Below, piece after piece: positions 9,268-19,400 of a DNA stretch of 64,000 bases. This DNA comes from Mogibacterium sp. Lineage in GTDB: Bacteria; Bacillota; Clostridia; Peptostreptococcales; Anaerovoracaceae. A program made the position numbers and the translations under genes. The number at the start of each line of letters is the position of its first letter. Positions within the stretch are counted from its first letter, which is position 1. Where the stretch lies: the NCBI GenBank assembly GCA_017512365.1, contig JAFWGQ010000014.1, forward strand, positions 124,001 to 188,000. Reading direction: 5' to 3'. The notes below the pieces were generated by a model that had not been told where the DNA came from, did not search any database, and worked only from the letters and a program-made list of their open reading frames with translations.

Positions 9268-10786
9268 GAACGCTGCCGTGCTGATCATCCTGATCGCATA
9301 TCTGCTGATAAACCTGTATCTCGGCATACGTGCAAGCAGAAAGTCCGCAAAGGAAAACGCAGACAGCGGCTTCCTCTCCAACTATTTCGTCGGTTCAAGG
9401 AGCATGGGAGGCGTCGTGCTGGCGATGACTCTCGTTGCAACATATACCAGCGCAAGCTCTTTCCTCGGCGGTCCGGGTCTTGCCTCGACGTACGGCATGT
9501 CATGGTCCTGGGTAGCCGGGGTGCAGATAGGCGCCGCCTTTCTGACCCTTGGCGTGCTGGGCAAAAAGTTTGCTCTCATATCCAGAAGGACAAACGCCGT
9601 GACGATAAACGATTATCTCAGGGCGCGCTATGATTCGTCTGCTGTCGTGATCATATGCGGTATCGCGATGGTCGTGTTTTTTACCACGCAGATGATCGCA
9701 CAGTTCATCGGCGGAGCTACGCTCTTGCAGAGCGTGACCGGACTTCCGTACTGGGCGGGGCTTCTCCTGTTCGGAGCGGTCGTCGTGATATACACATCGG
9801 TAGGAGGTTTCAAGGCCGTAGTGACCACTGATACGATACAGGGCCTGGTAATGACCGTCGGCACCTTTCTGCTGCTGTTCTTCATCATAAGAGCGGGAGG
9901 CGGCATGGAAAGCATCGTGTCTTCGCTCGATGCCGGGAATCCGGGATGGGATCTCATGGGAAAAGGCCCGTACGGCGCGGATATCCCTGCCATGAGACCG
10001 GGCGCTCTGATATCCTTCTGGGTCCTCGTCGGAGTGGCCGTGCTCGGACTTCCTCAGACCGCAGTCAGGTGCATGGCGTTCAAAGACACAAAGTCGATGC
10101 ACAGAGCCATGATATACGGGACAGCTGTCATAGGCGTCCTCATGATAGGCATGCACCTTGCGGGCACACTGGCATTCCCTTTGCTTCCTGAGGGCGGACT
10201 TGAAAGTACCGATCAGGTCATCCCGTATGTTGTCATGAAATACATGCCGGCGTGGGCCGCGGGACTTTTCCTTGCGGCGCCTCTCGCGGCTGTGATGTCG
10301 ACCATAGATTCGCTCCTAATACTGGCATCGGCAACTATCATAAAGGACCTTTACCTGCATTATGTGAAGAAAGTGCCTCTGGGCACGGAGGCGGTGAACG
10401 ATCCGGCGTATGACGAGGCATTCGCCGGGGTGCCGAAGTACAGCTTCGCTCTGACGGCCGGCATCGGCGTCATCGGCTGCCTTCTGGCTCTGGATCCGCC
10501 AGATGTCATCGTATGGATAAATCTGTTCGCCTTCGGAGGACTCGAAGCAACGTTCTTCTGGCCTATCATCGGAGGCCTCTACTGGAAGAAGGGGAGCAGC
10601 AAGGCCTGCCTCGCTTCGGTCGTCTGCGGACTTGCGGCCTTCATATTCTTCAACAGAGTTAAGATACTTCCATTTGGAATACACGAGATCATCGTCGGTC
10701 TCATTGTCGGCGGCGTGGCATATTTCATTGTCGGCGCTCTGGATAAAACAGAGCCTGACCCTGAAATGCTGAAAAAGTGTTTCTGA
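9260..10786 (+). CDS. panF: Sodium/pantothenate symporter PanF (SSS family)
   Basis: Integral membrane carrier of the solute:sodium symporter family with about 13 predicted helices, importing pantothenate, the precursor of coenzyme A. Family features include the N-terminal YFVGSRSMGG, the core TYTSASSFLGGPGLASTYG at about residues 57-75, and VMSTIDSLLILASATI near residue 350. I chose ATG 9260 because AAGGAGG lies at 9248-9254, five bases upstream; the in-frame ATG at 9242 would overlap that site and has no Shine-Dalgarno of its own. Pairing with yhdT strengthens the pantothenate assignment over proline or other SSS substrates. coaE, the last CoA-synthesis step, lies about 4.2 kb downstream. 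Confidence 0.9.
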   Translation: MSKNAAVLIILIAYLLINLYLGIRASRKSAKENADSGFLSNYFVGSRSMGGVVLAMTLVATYTSASSFLGGPGLASTYGMSWSWVAGVQIGAAFLTLGVLGKKFALISRRTNAVTINDYLRARYDSSAVVIICGIAMVVFFTTQMIAQFIGGATLLQSVTGLPYWAGLLLFGAVVVIYTSVGGFKAVVTTDTIQGLVMTVGTFLLLFFIIRAGGGMESIVSSLDAGNPGWDLMGKGPYGADIPAMRPGALISFWVLVGVAVLGLPQTAVRCMAFKDTKSMHRAMIYGTAVIGVLMIGMHLAGTLAFPLLPEGGLESTDQVIPYVVMKYMPAWAAGLFLAAPLAAVMSTIDSLLILASATIIKDLYLHYVKKVPLGTEAVNDPAYDEAFAGVPKYSFALTAGIGVIGCLLALDPPDVIVWINLFAFGGLEATFFWPIIGGLYWKKGSSKACLASVVCGLAAFIFFNRVKILPFGIHEIIVGLIVGGVAYFIVGALDKTEPDPEMLKKCF

Positions 10787-10832
10787 AGCATTACATGATA
10801 AAACTGTTTTATGATCAACGGGTAAGAGTCTT

Positions 10833-12347
10833 ATGAAATTCAGTACTTTGGATATAACTACATTTGAAGATTTCAGGATAGGCAACGCCGAGGACCGCGG
10901 CAGGGGAACAGGATGCACTGTCATAATCAGTGAAAAGGGCGCCGTGGGAGGCGTTGATGTGCGCGGCGGAGGACCTGCGACAAGAGAGACAGACATCCTG
11001 AGAAGCGAGAATACCGCAGAAGCCATCAATGCTGTCGTGCTCAGCGGAGGCTCGACGCTGGGATTGGAAGCGGCCTCGGGCGTTACAAGGGAACTTGCGG
11101 AGCACGGTATCGGTTTCAGACTCGGAGATGCCGTAATACCGCTGGTGTGCGGAGCCTCGCTTTTTGATCTGAACATAGGAAACCATAAAGCTTTTCCTGA
11201 TGTAGCGATGGGGATCGAAGCGACAAGAAACGCTTTCAGCGGCAGGTTCAGGAACGGGAACTCAGGCGCGGGAACCGGAGCGTCAGTCGGCAAGATACTC
11301 GGAATAAGAAGGGCCATGAAATCAGGCCTGGGTACTTTTGCCTGCGGTGACGGCGAACTCGAAGTGGGAGCTGTTGTCGCGGTAAACGCGATGGGAGATG
11401 TATATAACGGCGCAGGCAATATCATCGCCGGTCTCAGAAGCGAGGACGGAAGCAGCATCTACGGCACAATAAGGACCTTCAAAGGCATGGTGCATCATGA
11501 GAAAAAGAAAGATCCGGCAGAAGAAACAGCTGGAATGACCGACGGCGATTACATCGGATCGGTGTCCAGAGTCGAGCACAAGGAGAAGATGAAGGAAGTC
11601 GCCAGAGCGATCAAAGAGGAGTTCAGCAGGACCAATCAGTATAAGAAAACCGAGGTCCCCGAAACTGACAGAAAAAACAGGGAAGACAGAGAGAGGGAAG
11701 AAAAGCTCAGAATAGCAGAGGAGCTCAGAAAAGCAGAGGAGCTCAGGATCGCAGAGGAGCTCAGAAAAGCAGAAGATCTCAGGATCGCAGAGGAGCTCAG
11801 AAAAGCAGAGGAGCTCAGGATCGCAGAGGAGCACAGACAGGAGATCATGAAGAAGGAAGAGGCCGCTGCTGCCGCAGAGGAACAGTCCTTTATCGAAAAC
11901 GCGGCTTCCGGCAGGCACATGAGACGCGAAGAGCCTGAGGAAGAGAAAGCGGCGGAAGTGCCCGCATTCCCGGAAACCGGGGGATCCCGTGAAGAGTTTT
12001 ATGAAGAGAAGGCCGCAGACGAAGGGGATCTCGGCTACGATATACCGTTCAACACAACTATCGGATGCCTCGTAACGAACGCAAAGCTTACAAAAGCTCA
12101 GGCAAACAAGCTCGCGTCCATACTTCACGACGCGTACGCAAGATCAATCAAACCGGTACACGGCACTCTCGACGGAGATACCGTATTCGTACTCGCTTCC
12201 GGCAAACAGGAAGTGAATTTCGACGCTTTCGCTGCACTGGCCACCGACGTCATGCAGTACGCTGTAATAGACGCGGCCATGTCGGCCAAGACCGCATACG
12301 GACTTCCTGCGGCATCAGACATGGCGAACCGGAGACAGGACATATGA
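10833..12347 (+). CDS. P1 family (S58, DmpA-like) peptidase with large repeat-rich insert
   Basis: Ntn-fold aminopeptidase-like protein; relatives of DmpA/BapA are made as a precursor that cleaves itself to create an N-terminal Ser/Thr nucleophile. The N-terminal half (residues 1-219) is typical: GRGTGCTV, GGPATRETD, LSGGSTLGLEAA and NGAGNIIAG. The C-terminal half restarts near residue 405 with NTTIGCLVTNAKLTKAQAN and ends with DGDTVFVLASG. Between the halves, just before the expected autoprocessing point NTT, lies an insert of about 180 residues rich in Glu/Lys/Arg with seven hexapeptide repeats (LRIAEE/LRKAEE). Total length is 504 residues against roughly 320-340 in ordinary relatives. No signal peptide is seen. 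The stop overlaps the polA start (ATGA). Confidence 0.88.
   Translation: MKFSTLDITTFEDFRIGNAEDRGRGTGCTVIISEKGAVGGVDVRGGGPATRETDILRSENTAEAINAVVLSGGSTLGLEAASGVTRELAEHGIGFRLGDAVIPLVCGASLFDLNIGNHKAFPDVAMGIEATRNAFSGRFRNGNSGAGTGASVGKILGIRRAMKSGLGTFACGDGELEVGAVVAVNAMGDVYNGAGNIIAGLRSEDGSSIYGTIRTFKGMVHHEKKKDPAEETAGMTDGDYIGSVSRVEHKEKMKEVARAIKEEFSRTNQYKKTEVPETDRKNREDREREEKLRIAEELRKAEELRIAEELRKAEDLRIAEELRKAEELRIAEEHRQEIMKKEEAAAAAEEQSFIENAASGRHMRREEPEEEKAAEVPAFPETGGSREEFYEEKAADEGDLGYDIPFNTTIGCLVTNAKLTKAQANKLASILHDAYARSIKPVHGTLDGDTVFVLASGKQEVNFDAFAALATDVMQYAVIDAAMSAKTAYGLPAASDMANRRQDI
11706..11831 (+). repeat. Tandem 36-bp repeat coding for a 12-residue coiled-coil unit
   Basis: Seven consecutive 18-base half-units, alternating between those encoding LRIAEE and LRKAEE (one has LRKAED), make about 3.5 copies of a 36-bp unit. 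The copies are nearly identical in DNA, including synonymous positions, which indicates recent expansion by slippage or unequal crossing-over. The repeats lie within the P1 peptidase gene and keep the frame. Confidence 0.92.
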
Positions 12348-15007
12348 AAAGACTTATACTCATCGACGGAAACAGTCTGCTTTTCAGAGCATATTTCGCA
12401 ATGAGACCGATGGTTACTTCCAAAGGCATGCACACTCAGGGTGTGTTTGCCTTTGTTAATATGCTCAATAAGATAATCGCGGACTACAGCCCGACTCATA
12501 TCGCCGTAGCATTCGACATGAAGGGCGGCACGTTCAGACATGATGTCTATGCGGAATATAAGGCGGGAAGACTCAGGACTCCTCCGGAACTTCTTTCGCA
12601 GATACCGATGATGCACGAGGTGCTCGATGCGATGAACATTGCCGTTTTCGAGAAGCCTCAGTACGAAGCTGACGACATTATCGGGACCATAAGCTCGAGG
12701 GCGGAACAGGATGGCATCGATACGCTCGTTATTTCGGGGGACAAGGACGAGCTCCAGCTTGTCGGCGAACATGTAAATGTGCTTATCAACAAGCGCGGAA
12801 TGAGCGAATTCGACCTTTACGACCTCGATGCGATGAATGAGAGATACGGCCTGACGCCTGAACAGTTCATCGATCTCAAAGGACTCATGGGCGACAGCTC
12901 GGACAACATCCCGGGAGTACCCGGCATCGGCGAGAAGAAGGGCATTGCCCTTCTCGAGGAATACGGGACCCTTGAAAATGTTCTTGAACACGCAGATGAG
13001 ATAAAAGGCAGGATGGGCGAGAACATAAGAGAAAACAAGGAGACCGCCCGCATGTCGAAATGGCTTGCCACCATCAACAGGGAAGCTCCGGTGGACTTCA
13101 CATGGGAAGATCTAGAATTCACCGGACCGGACATGAAAAAGCTTGTCGAGGTCTATACGGGACTGGAATTCAACAGCTTCCTCAGGAAGCTCCAGACCGG
13201 AACACAGGATGAGATCGCTTCACCGGCCGCATCGCGTGATCTCAGGGCCGCGCTTGATGAGATCAGAAGAGTAAGTCTCGAGGAATTCATGTCCGCTGTC
13301 GCTGCCGGCAGCGAGGTCTTCATGGAAGCGTCGACCGATGCCTGCCATCTGAAAGAACCTGAGATAAAAAGCATCGCGCTCTACAGCGATGAAAAAGGCG
13401 TTGCATGCGTCAGGGAGCTTACCCCGATGGATGAGGCGATCGTGATATCCGGGATCGCGGACATGCAGTACAGGCTGTGCGGATGCGGACTCAAGCGAAT
13501 CGTATATTCGCTCCTTTCAAAGCATGAAGCGGAATACTTCCCGTGCTACGATGCGGCGATAGCTGAGTATCTCCTTGACGCCAACAGGCAGAAGTATCCT
13601 CTGGACAAGCTGCTTCTCAGATACAACGGATATGTGGCTCCTGAGGAAGAATCAGCTGCTCTCAGTGACGCGGCATCCGAGGATTCACTGGCTCTTGCGG
13701 ACGAAGATCTGTTAAAGAGGTCATTTTACGCAGCCTGTGTCAGACAGGAACAGTCCCGGGCGCTCGACGAAGCCGGATGCAGAGAACTGTTCGATTCCTG
13801 CGAGATGCCTCTGGTATTTACGCTTGCTCTCATGGAGCGCGAAGGCATAAGATGCGACAGGGACATACTCAGGGGCATAGGAGAAGAGCTCGCGGCAGGC
13901 ATAAATGAACTCGAAGCAGGCATATATGAAGAAGCAGGCACGGAGTTCAACATAAATTCGCCAAAGCAGCTCGGGAGCGTTCTTTTTGAGAAACTGCAGA
14001 TCCCGTATCCGAAACAGGGCAAAAATAAGAGCGGGTCGTATTCCACTGCCGCTGATGTCCTCGAAAAGCTCAGAGGCGAATACAGGATAGTAGAGGATGT
14101 GCTCTCGTACCGCAAGCTTTCAAAGCTGAACAGCACATATGTCGAAGGGCTGCTTCCTCTGATAGGGGAGGGAGAAAGAGTAAGGCCTCACTTCATGCAG
14201 ACGGTCACTGCGACCGGCAGGCTGAGCTGCATCGAACCGAACCTCCAGAACATACCGATAAGAGATGAGTACGGCAGGCTTATCAGAAAGGCTTTCACTG
14301 TCTCTGCGGATGACTGCTCGTTCACAGGATCCGACTATTCGCAGATAGAACTCAGGATACTCGCGGCTCTCAGCGGCGACGAGTCTCTTATCGCGGACTT
14401 CAGGGAAGGCAAGGACATCCACAGGGCTACGGCGTCAAGGGTGTTCGACATACCTGAAGACGAGGTGACGCCGCTTGACAGGACGCGGGCGAAGGCTGTG
14501 AACTTCGGAGTGGTCTACGGCATGAGCGGCTTCGGACTGGGCGAGAGCCTGAATATTTCGAGGACCGATGGCCAGAAGTACATAAACGAATACTTCTCCA
14601 AGCACGCGGCGGTAAAGGAGTATCTCGACAGGCAGATAGAGTCCGGAGAGGAAGACCGCGAAGTAAGGACGTATTTCGGAAGGATCAGGAAGATACCGGA
14701 ATTCGCCTCCAGGAAATTCATGGAAAGGGAACTGGCAAAGAGGCTTGCCATGAACACTCCCATACAGGGGACCGCGGCGGACATCATCAAGATCGCTATG
14801 AATTCCGTTTCGGAAGAACTCAGGAAAAGAGGCCTCAGGTCGAAGCTGATACTGCAGATCCACGATGAACTGATAGTGGAGGGGCCGGACAGCGAAACTG
14901 ATCAGGTAAGGGAAATACTCGATACATGCATGAGAGGCGCGGCAGATCTTGCTGTCGATCTCGTATGCGACATACATACAGGCAAGACCTGGTATGAACT
15001 CAAATAG
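12344..15007 (+). CDS. polA: DNA polymerase I
   Basis: 887-residue repair and lagging-strand polymerase. Residues 1-290 form the 5'-3' exonuclease/flap nuclease (LIDGNSLLFRAYF, then AFDMKGGTFRH, YEADDIIGT, GDKDELQLV). The middle domain is a degenerate 3'-5' exonuclease: the place of the catalytic DxE reads FMEASTDACHL, so proofreading is probably absent, as in Bacillus Pol I. The polymerase motifs A (DYSQIELRILAALSGD), B (RTRAKAVNFGVVYG) and C (QIHDELIVE) are intact. Start is ATG 12344, overlapping the previous stop (ATGA) with GGAGACAGGA upstream; a longer frame opening at 12065 has no support. coaE follows after 19 bases. Confidence 0.97.
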   Translation: MKRLILIDGNSLLFRAYFAMRPMVTSKGMHTQGVFAFVNMLNKIIADYSPTHIAVAFDMKGGTFRHDVYAEYKAGRLRTPPELLSQIPMMHEVLDAMNIAVFEKPQYEADDIIGTISSRAEQDGIDTLVISGDKDELQLVGEHVNVLINKRGMSEFDLYDLDAMNERYGLTPEQFIDLKGLMGDSSDNIPGVPGIGEKKGIALLEEYGTLENVLEHADEIKGRMGENIRENKETARMSKWLATINREAPVDFTWEDLEFTGPDMKKLVEVYTGLEFNSFLRKLQTGTQDEIASPAASRDLRAALDEIRRVSLEEFMSAVAAGSEVFMEASTDACHLKEPEIKSIALYSDEKGVACVRELTPMDEAIVISGIADMQYRLCGCGLKRIVYSLLSKHEAEYFPCYDAAIAEYLLDANRQKYPLDKLLLRYNGYVAPEEESAALSDAASEDSLALADEDLLKRSFYAACVRQEQSRALDEAGCRELFDSCEMPLVFTLALMEREGIRCDRDILRGIGEELAAGINELEAGIYEEAGTEFNINSPKQLGSVLFEKLQIPYPKQGKNKSGSYSTAADVLEKLRGEYRIVEDVLSYRKLSKLNSTYVEGLLPLIGEGERVRPHFMQTVTATGRLSCIEPNLQNIPIRDEYGRLIRKAFTVSADDCSFTGSDYSQIELRILAALSGDESLIADFREGKDIHRATASRVFDIPEDEVTPLDRTRAKAVNFGVVYGMSGFGLGESLNISRTDGQKYINEYFSKHAAVKEYLDRQIESGEEDREVRTYFGRIRKIPEFASRKFMERELAKRLAMNTPIQGTAADIIKIAMNSVSEELRKRGLRSKLILQIHDELIVEGPDSETDQVREILDTCMRGAADLAVDLVCDIHTGKTWYELK

Positions 15008-15026
15008 AGACAACAGGGAGACTGTG

Positions 15027-15626
15027 ATGCTTAATATCGCCGTTACAGGGGGCATAGGCTCCGGAAAGACCAGCGTGACAGAAATAATAAGATCGTACGG
15101 ATACACGGTCATCGACGCCGACGCGATGTCGAGGGAGATCACATCGGCCGGAGGAAAGGCCATTCCGTACATACGTGAAAAATTCGGTCCGGAATTCATA
15201 ATGGAGGACGGAAGCCTCAACAGGGCAAAGATGCGCGATCTCGTATTCAGAGATCCCCGCAAAAAAGTCCTGCTCGAGGAAGGCACCACAAAAGTCGTGC
15301 TTGAAGACATAGAGACTATAAGGCTGCAGAAGGAAAAAGCAGGTGAAAAGGCACTGTTCTTCGACATCCCGCTCCTGTTTGAGACAGGGACGGAAGGCGA
15401 TTATGACGCGGTCTGGGTGGTCACTGCGGAGTACGCTGTCAGGGCGGCAAGGATAATGGAACGCGACAGCATCGACGCGGGAATGATCGACCTTATCATG
15501 GGATCGCAGGAGGACGATGATGTAAAGACTTCAAAGGCGGACCTTGTCATATGCAACAACGGATCGATGGAAGATCTTGAGCGCGCGGTGGAAGGCGCGA
15601 TGGCATCATACGGTCTTACGTGCTGA
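15027..15626 (+). CDS. coaE: Dephospho-CoA kinase
   Basis: Last enzyme of coenzyme A synthesis; phosphorylates the 3'-hydroxyl of dephospho-CoA. The 199-residue protein has the P-loop GGIGSGKTS at residues 8-16, the DADAMSREI substrate-lid motif near 32-40 and DIPLLFE near 110. ATG 15027 is preceded by CAGGGAG at 15014-15020; a longer frame upstream would run back inside polA. The order polA-coaE is common in Bacillota (usually with mutM between, absent here). It ends 72 bases before the first tRNA gene. Confidence 0.95.
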   Translation: MLNIAVTGGIGSGKTSVTEIIRSYGYTVIDADAMSREITSAGGKAIPYIREKFGPEFIMEDGSLNRAKMRDLVFRDPRKKVLLEEGTTKVVLEDIETIRLQKEKAGEKALFFDIPLLFETGTEGDYDAVWVVTAEYAVRAARIMERDSIDAGMIDLIMGSQEDDDVKTSKADLVICNNGSMEDLERAVEGAMASYGLTC

Positions 15627-15656
15627 AAAATAAAAGAAAAAAATTTCATTTCGGTA

Positions 15657-15685
15657 TTGCATTTCAACTGAAAAGTGTCTATAAT
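15657..15685 (+). promoter_or_regulatory. Consensus sigma-A promoter of the tRNA-Leu pair
   Basis: TTGCAT at 15657-15662 and TATAAT at 15680-15685 are separated by exactly 17 bases, which places the start of transcription about 7 bases before the first tRNA. It probably drives both tRNA genes, and yajC may be co-transcribed, since no terminator hairpin is obvious between them apart from a short T-run after the first CCA. Confidence 0.85.
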
Positions 15686-15698
15686 CGGAAAGTGCCGT

Positions 15699-15783
15699 GT
15701 GGATGTGGCGGAATTGGTAGACGCGCATGGTTGAGGGCCATGTGGGTGAAACCGTGCTGGTTCGAGTCCAGTCATCCACACCA
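15699..15783 (+). tRNA. tRNA-Leu (anticodon GAG)
   Basis: An 85-nt class II tRNA with long variable arm. The acceptor stem pairs GTGGATG (15699-15705) with CATCCAC (15773-15779), followed by discriminator A and an encoded CCA. The D-arm is GCGGAATTGGTAGACGC; the anticodon stem CATGG/CCATG encloses loop TTGAGGG, giving anticodon GAG for CUC/CUU codons. The T-loop GGTTCGAGTCC is standard. CTC is one of the favoured leucine codons in this window. Confidence 0.98.
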
Positions 15784-15806
15784 TTTTTTTAGCCAAATTG
15801 CCATGG

Positions 15807-15893
15807 GCCGGCGTGGCGGAATTGGCAGACGCGCGGGATTCAAAATCCCGTGATAGCAATATCGTGTGGGTTCGACCCCCACCGCCGGCACCA
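15807..15893 (+). tRNA. tRNA-Leu (anticodon CAA)
   Basis: An 87-nt class II tRNA. The acceptor stem pairs GCCGGCG (15807-15813) with CGCCGGC (15883-15889), then A and an encoded CCA. The anticodon stem CGGGA/TCCCG encloses loop TTCAAAA, giving anticodon CAA, which reads UUG. It lies 23 bases downstream of the GAG isoacceptor and shares its promoter. Confidence 0.98.
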
Positions 15894-15925
15894 GAAGAAA
15901 ACAATCAGAGAACCGGGAGGTAAAC

Positions 15926-16333
15926 ATGACAGCCAACAGCCCTACATTCAGTCTCGTGTTGATGGGTCTTCTGATCCTCATGATCTACTTCATGATGATC
16001 AGGCCGCAGAGAAAGAAAGACAAAGCCGACAGAGAGATGAGAGAAAGCATGAAGGTCGGCGACGAGGCCATCACGATAGGCGGCATCGTCGGCAGGATCG
16101 AAAAGATCAACGATAAGACCGTTGTCATCTCTACGACAGCAGGCAAGAACAAGATCGAGTTCCTCAAGACCGCGATCGCCAGCGTCAGCCCAAAGGAGTC
16201 GACTGGCGGGAAGCCGGCAGCAAAGGAAGAGTCAAAGAAGGAGGAAGGCGAAGAAAAGAAATCTCCTTCGAGAGACAAGAAGGTCACTCCTAAGAAACTC
16301 GGCAAGAAGACGGAAGAGACGGAAGAGAAATAA
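15926..16333 (+). CDS. yajC: Preprotein translocase subunit YajC
   Basis: 135-residue accessory subunit of the SecDF-YajC complex that assists Sec-dependent export. It has a single N-terminal transmembrane helix (about residues 8-27, FSLVLMGLLILMIYFMMIR) followed by the conserved RPQRKKDK and the GDEAITIGGIVGRIEKI beta-barrel-like domain. The C-terminal 45 residues are a Lys/Glu-rich tail, longer than in most YajC. ATG 15926 has GGGAGG at 15915-15920. A strong terminator follows at 16364, so it is not co-transcribed with secDF, from which it is separated by a 3-kb receptor gene. Confidence 0.93.
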   Translation: MTANSPTFSLVLMGLLILMIYFMMIRPQRKKDKADREMRESMKVGDEAITIGGIVGRIEKINDKTVVISTTAGKNKIEFLKTAIASVSPKESTGGKPAAKEESKKEEGEEKKSPSRDKKVTPKKLGKKTEETEEK

Positions 16334-16363
16334 CGAGCTGACGGGATACATGAGAACGCATGA

Positions 16364-16396
16364 TGCACCTCCACAAAATATGGGGGTGCATTTTTT
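16364..16396 (+). terminator. Rho-independent terminator after yajC
   Basis: A nine-pair stem (16364-16372 with 16382-16390, one G-T pair), nine-base loop, followed at once by TTTTTTATTT. It closes the tRNA/yajC unit before the receptor gene. Confidence 0.92.
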
Positions 16397-16486
16397 ATTT
16401 GTCGTATAATGACTACTATATATTGCCTGTCTGTGCTAAAATGAACTGTCAGACAATGATTGGAATCCGGGATTAAGGGGACAGAA

Positions 16487-19400
16487 ATGTCAAAAAACGT
16501 GATCAGGCATATGACCGTTCTGCTGGTGGCTGCCGCACTGATCTTCAGCGCGGCGATAGCAGTGTCAGGCGAAGACAGTTCCGTGAACGTTGATGTTACG
16601 GGACAGAAGGAAGGCTATTCCGCCGTCCTTTATGACAATACAAAGGGCCTTCCTACATCGGAGGCAAACGCTATCGCAGAGACTTCGGAAGGCTTCATAT
16701 GGATAGGCAGCTACGGCGGACTGATAAGATATGACGGCAGCTCCTTCGAAAGGATCGACTCCACGACGGGCATCGCGAGCGTCGTCAGCCTGTATGTGGA
16801 CAGCAGGGACAGGCTGTGGATCGGCACCAACGACAGCGGAGCTTTTGTCATGGACAAAGGAGAATACACTCCGTTCAATAAGGAAAGCGGTCTGAGATCT
16901 CTTTCAGTAAGGGCATTTTCAGAGGACTCTGACGGAAACATCTACATCGCTACGACCAAGGGCATATCCGTTCTTGACAAGGATCTCAGACTGACGAACA
17001 TCGAAGATGAAAAGATCGCAGACGCGTATGTCTGGGAGATCCATGCCGGAAGTGACGGAAAGCTCTACTGCAATACCAACAACAACGAAGTATTTACTCT
17101 TAAGGGAGGCAGGCTTGACGAATACTATACCGCTGAGGATCTCGGGATCGCCGATGCCACATGCGTCATGCCCGATGATGCTGAACCTGGCAAGGTGTAT
17201 ATCGGAACTGAAGAGTCGACGGTATATCACGGCACACTCTCTGACAGGCTGAGCGACAGGACATCTGTCGACCTGGCCCCGCTGGCCTACTGTAAAAGCA
17301 TTACGACTATAGATGACCAGGTGTGGGTCACGACTGATTCCGGCATAGGGATCATCAGGGGAGGAAAGGCTTATGTGCTTGAAGACCTGCCGATGACTCA
17401 CTCGATCGATGAGATGATGACCGATTATCAGGGAAATCTCTGGTTCACATCATCAAGACAGGGCGTCATGAAGATCGTCAGGAACAGATTCCTCGATATC
17501 TTTGAGAAATACGCTCTTGAACCGGCCGTTGTAAACACTACATGCAAACACCGCAGCCTGCTTTACATCGGTACAGACGCAGGTCTCATAATCATTGACG
17601 AAAGCACCGGCGAAAAGGTGGAAAACGAGCTTTCCGCCATGTTGTCCGAGACCCGTGTAAGGAGCATCGAAAGAGACAGCAAAGGCAATGTCTGGATATC
17701 GACATTCAGCCCGGACTGCCTTGTGAGATACAGCGACGGTGCGATAAGGAAATTCACAACGGCTGACGGAATGCCTTCCGAAAGGATAAGGAGCGTATAC
17801 GAAACAAAAGACGGACGGATACTGGCGGCCTGCACCGGCGGAGTTGCCGTCATAGAAGGCGACAGTGTCACTAAGGTATACAACGACAGGGACGGGCTCG
17901 TAAACACCGAGATCCTGACTGTCGCTGAAGCGGACAACGGAGATCTGGTATTCGGCTCTGACGGAGACGGCCTGTATATCATCCATGACGGAAAGACCCT
18001 GCATATCGGAACAGATGACGGGCTTACCTCGGACGTCGTCATGCGCGTCAAGAAGGACAGATCAAGAGACATTCTCTGGCTCGTTACCAGCAACTCCATA
18101 GGCTATCTGGATAAGGACAACAAGGTGACGTTCATACATAAGTTCCCTTATTCGAACAACTTCGATCTTTACCAGAACAACAAGGACGAGATGTGGGTGC
18201 TATCCAGCAACGGCATCTATCAGATACCGACATCCGAGATGCTTGAGAACAAAGAGATAAGCCCGCTGTTCTACGATACCGACAACGGTCTTTCGTGCAT
18301 AGCGACGGCCAATTCATACAGCGAACTCACCAGGGACGGGGACCTTTATATCGCCGGCAGTACGGGAGTCAGCAGGGTCAACATCAATACGGATTTCGAT
18401 GATGTTGCCAGTACAAAGGTCGCAGTTCCGTATGTCGAGGCGGACGGGAAGTACTATTATCCGAACGCCAAAGGCATCATAACAGTGCCTGTGCATCCTT
18501 CGAAGCTTACGGTGTACCCGTATGTATTCACATACTCTCTGATAAATCCGGATGTGACGTATTATCTCTCCGGCTTCGACAAGAGCAAGTCCACCGTCAA
18601 GAGGAACGACCTTGCCCCTATGGATTATACGAACCTGAGAGGCGGGACATACAGCTTCGTTATCGATCTTTCAGATTCGATGGGGCATGATACAGCTGAA
18701 TTCAAGACCAGGATCATCATATCGAAGGCGTTCTACGAGCAGCCGTGGTTCTATCTGATCACGGCATTGGTACTCGCAGTTATCATCGCCGTTATCGTAA
18801 AGCTTCTGATGATGCGCCAGGCAGCAGCCTATGAAAAGAAGGATAAGGAGAACAGACAGCTCGTCAAGGAAGTCACCGAGGCCTTCGCAAAGACCATCGA
18901 CATGAAGGACAAGTATACCAACGGCCACTCGACGAGAGTCGCAGCTTATACAGCGATGCTCGCCGAAGAACTCGGCTGCAGCGAGGAAGATATCGAGAAG
19001 TACTACAATATCGCTCTTCTGCATGACATAGGCAAGATAGGCATCCCTGAAGAAGTGCTGAACAAGCCGGGCAAGCTGACCGACGAGGAATTCGCGATCA
19101 TCAAGTCGCATTCAGGCCTGGGGTACAATGTCCTCAAGGATATCAGCATCATGCCTGAACTGGCGATCGGCGCCGGAAGCCACCACGAGAGACCTGACGG
19201 CAAAGGATATCCAAAGGGGCTTAAAGGAGATGAGATACCGCGCGTAGCCCAGATCATCGCTGTGGCGGATACTTTCGACGCGATGTATTCAGACCGTCCG
19301 TACAGGCGCAGGATGAACTTCGACAAAGTGATGGAGATCATGAAGGAGGTCTCCGGGACACAGCTTGAATCCGATGTCGTCGAGGCGCTCCTGAGACTCG

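Noticed and set aside
10798-10812. ATAAAAC-T-GTTTTAT palindrome after panF
   Set aside because: Too short and AT-rich for a terminator; might be an operator, but nothing else supports it.
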